6,116 nucleotides of DNA from positions 1 through 6,116 of the forward strand of contig CAMNYG010000090.1 of NCBI GenBank assembly GCA_946570335.1. Reading direction: 5' to 3'. The position numbers were made by a program, and so were the translations under genes. Source of the stretch: an uncultured Dietzia sp. GTDB lineage: Bacteria; Actinomycetota; Actinomycetes; Mycobacteriales; Mycobacteriaceae. Each line of letters starts with the position of its first letter. The first letter of the stretch is position 1. The notes beneath the pieces were generated by a model. The model was not told where the DNA came from. It ran no database searches and was given only the letters and a program-made list of their open reading frames with translations. Positions 5,581 to 6,116 of this stretch are shown here, in pieces.

Positions 5581-6116
5581 GGGAGGACGCCCTGCGCAGC
5601 CTTGTTGATCTTCCGGGCGATGAGCTTCATCGCCAGTTTGTAGGCTGGCGGTGCGAACTTCTGGGCGGCGAACGCCAATCTGATGTCCGGCGAGGTGTAG
5701 ATGATGTAGCGGCCCTTGCGCACGCCCTCGAGCATCGACTCCGCCGCCTGGTCCGGGGTGACGGCGTGACGCTGGAACTGCGCCGCGGTCTTGGCCACCT
5801 CCGGGTTCGACCGGTCGACGCCGGCGATCTCGATGGTCCCCACCAGCGGGGTGTCAACCGCGCCGGGGCACACCAGGTGCACGCCGATGTCGTACGGCGC
5901 GAGGTCGAAGCGCAGCACCTCGGCGATACCGCGGATGCCGAACTTGGCGGCGCTGTAGGCGGCGTGCCAGGGCAGTCCGAGCAGTCCCGCGGCGGAGGAG
6001 ACCATCACCAGGGCGCCGGGCTTGCGTGCTGTCATCATGGCCGGGACGAACGCCTCGATCACGTGGATGGTGCCCATGAGGTTGACCTCGACCATGGACC
6101 GCCAGATGCGGTGTTC
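5577..6116 (-). CDS. Short-chain dehydrogenase/reductase (SDR), N-terminus beyond the right edge
   Basis: The frame is open to the edge of the window, giving 179 C-terminal residues. The classical SDR catalytic set is present: Asn in VNLMGT (N12 of the visible part), Ser in MVSSAAG (S41), and YSAAK with Y54 and K58, at the standard 13-residue Ser-to-Tyr spacing. The CPGAVDTP segment (83-90) follows. The Rossmann TGxxxGxG cofactor motif should lie upstream, outside the window. The enzyme should use NAD(P)(H); its substrate cannot be told. The C-terminal 60 residues are basic and hydrophobic (IRLAFAAQKF, YKLAMKLIARKI), as in several mycobacterial SDRs that may associate with membranes. It overlaps the downstream doxX-type gene by 4 nt, so the two are probably co-transcribed. 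An internal ATG at 6095 is not the true start because the conserved fold begins earlier. Confidence 0.92.
   Translation of the reverse strand, partial: EHRIWRSMVEVNLMGTIHVIEAFVPAMMTARKPGALVMVSSAAGLLGLPWHAAYSAAKFGIRGIAEVLRFDLAPYDIGVHLVCPGAVDTPLVGTIEIAGVDRSNPEVAKTAAQFQRHAVTPDQAAESMLEGVRKGRYIIYTSPDIRLAFAAQKFAPPAYKLAMKLIARKINKAAQGVLP

Overview
The window is about 70% GC and is organised like a chromosome of the order Mycobacteriales (Dietzia, Gordonia and Rhodococcus are the kind of genus suggested; the sequence alone does not fix it). The strongest clue is the divergent pair rsmI / protein O-mannosyltransferase, which matches the Rv1003 / Rv1002c pair of Mycobacterium tuberculosis. Start codons preceded at 6-7 nt by a TANNNT box (leaderless-type starts) also fit this group.

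Layout. Positions 1-506 hold no convincing gene. They contain a 59-bp tandem repeat array (1-197) that probably continues past the left edge, a palindromic element (258-328), and inverted repeats that look regulatory. Next is a plus-strand gene (507-1442) for an orphan protein with an AbiEi-like N-terminus and a Vsr/DUF559-like nuclease fold at the C-terminus; the usual Glu of its E-x-D-G motif appears to be Leu. A second copy of the palindromic element, in inverted orientation, closes this segment at 1459-1535 and includes the rsmI stop codon. rsmI (1530-2378, minus) and pmt (2431-3942, plus) diverge from a promoter region of about 50 bp. The pmt stop codon lies in a 42-bp tandem duplication (3931-4049). 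An MscS-type mechanosensitive channel gene follows on the plus strand (4086-5147). It converges on a minus-strand pair: an SDR oxidoreductase (5577 to beyond the right edge) coupled by a GTGA overlap to a DoxX-family membrane protein (5173-5580).

Most of the window is ordinary housekeeping or envelope content: 16S rRNA modification, mannosylation of exported proteins, osmotic safety valve, redox membrane protein. No phage, CRISPR, integrase or recognisable new defence system is visible. The parts worth a second look are the two related palindromic elements flanking the AbiEi/DUF559-type gene, the 59-bp and 42-bp tandem arrays, and the very compact divergent promoter.
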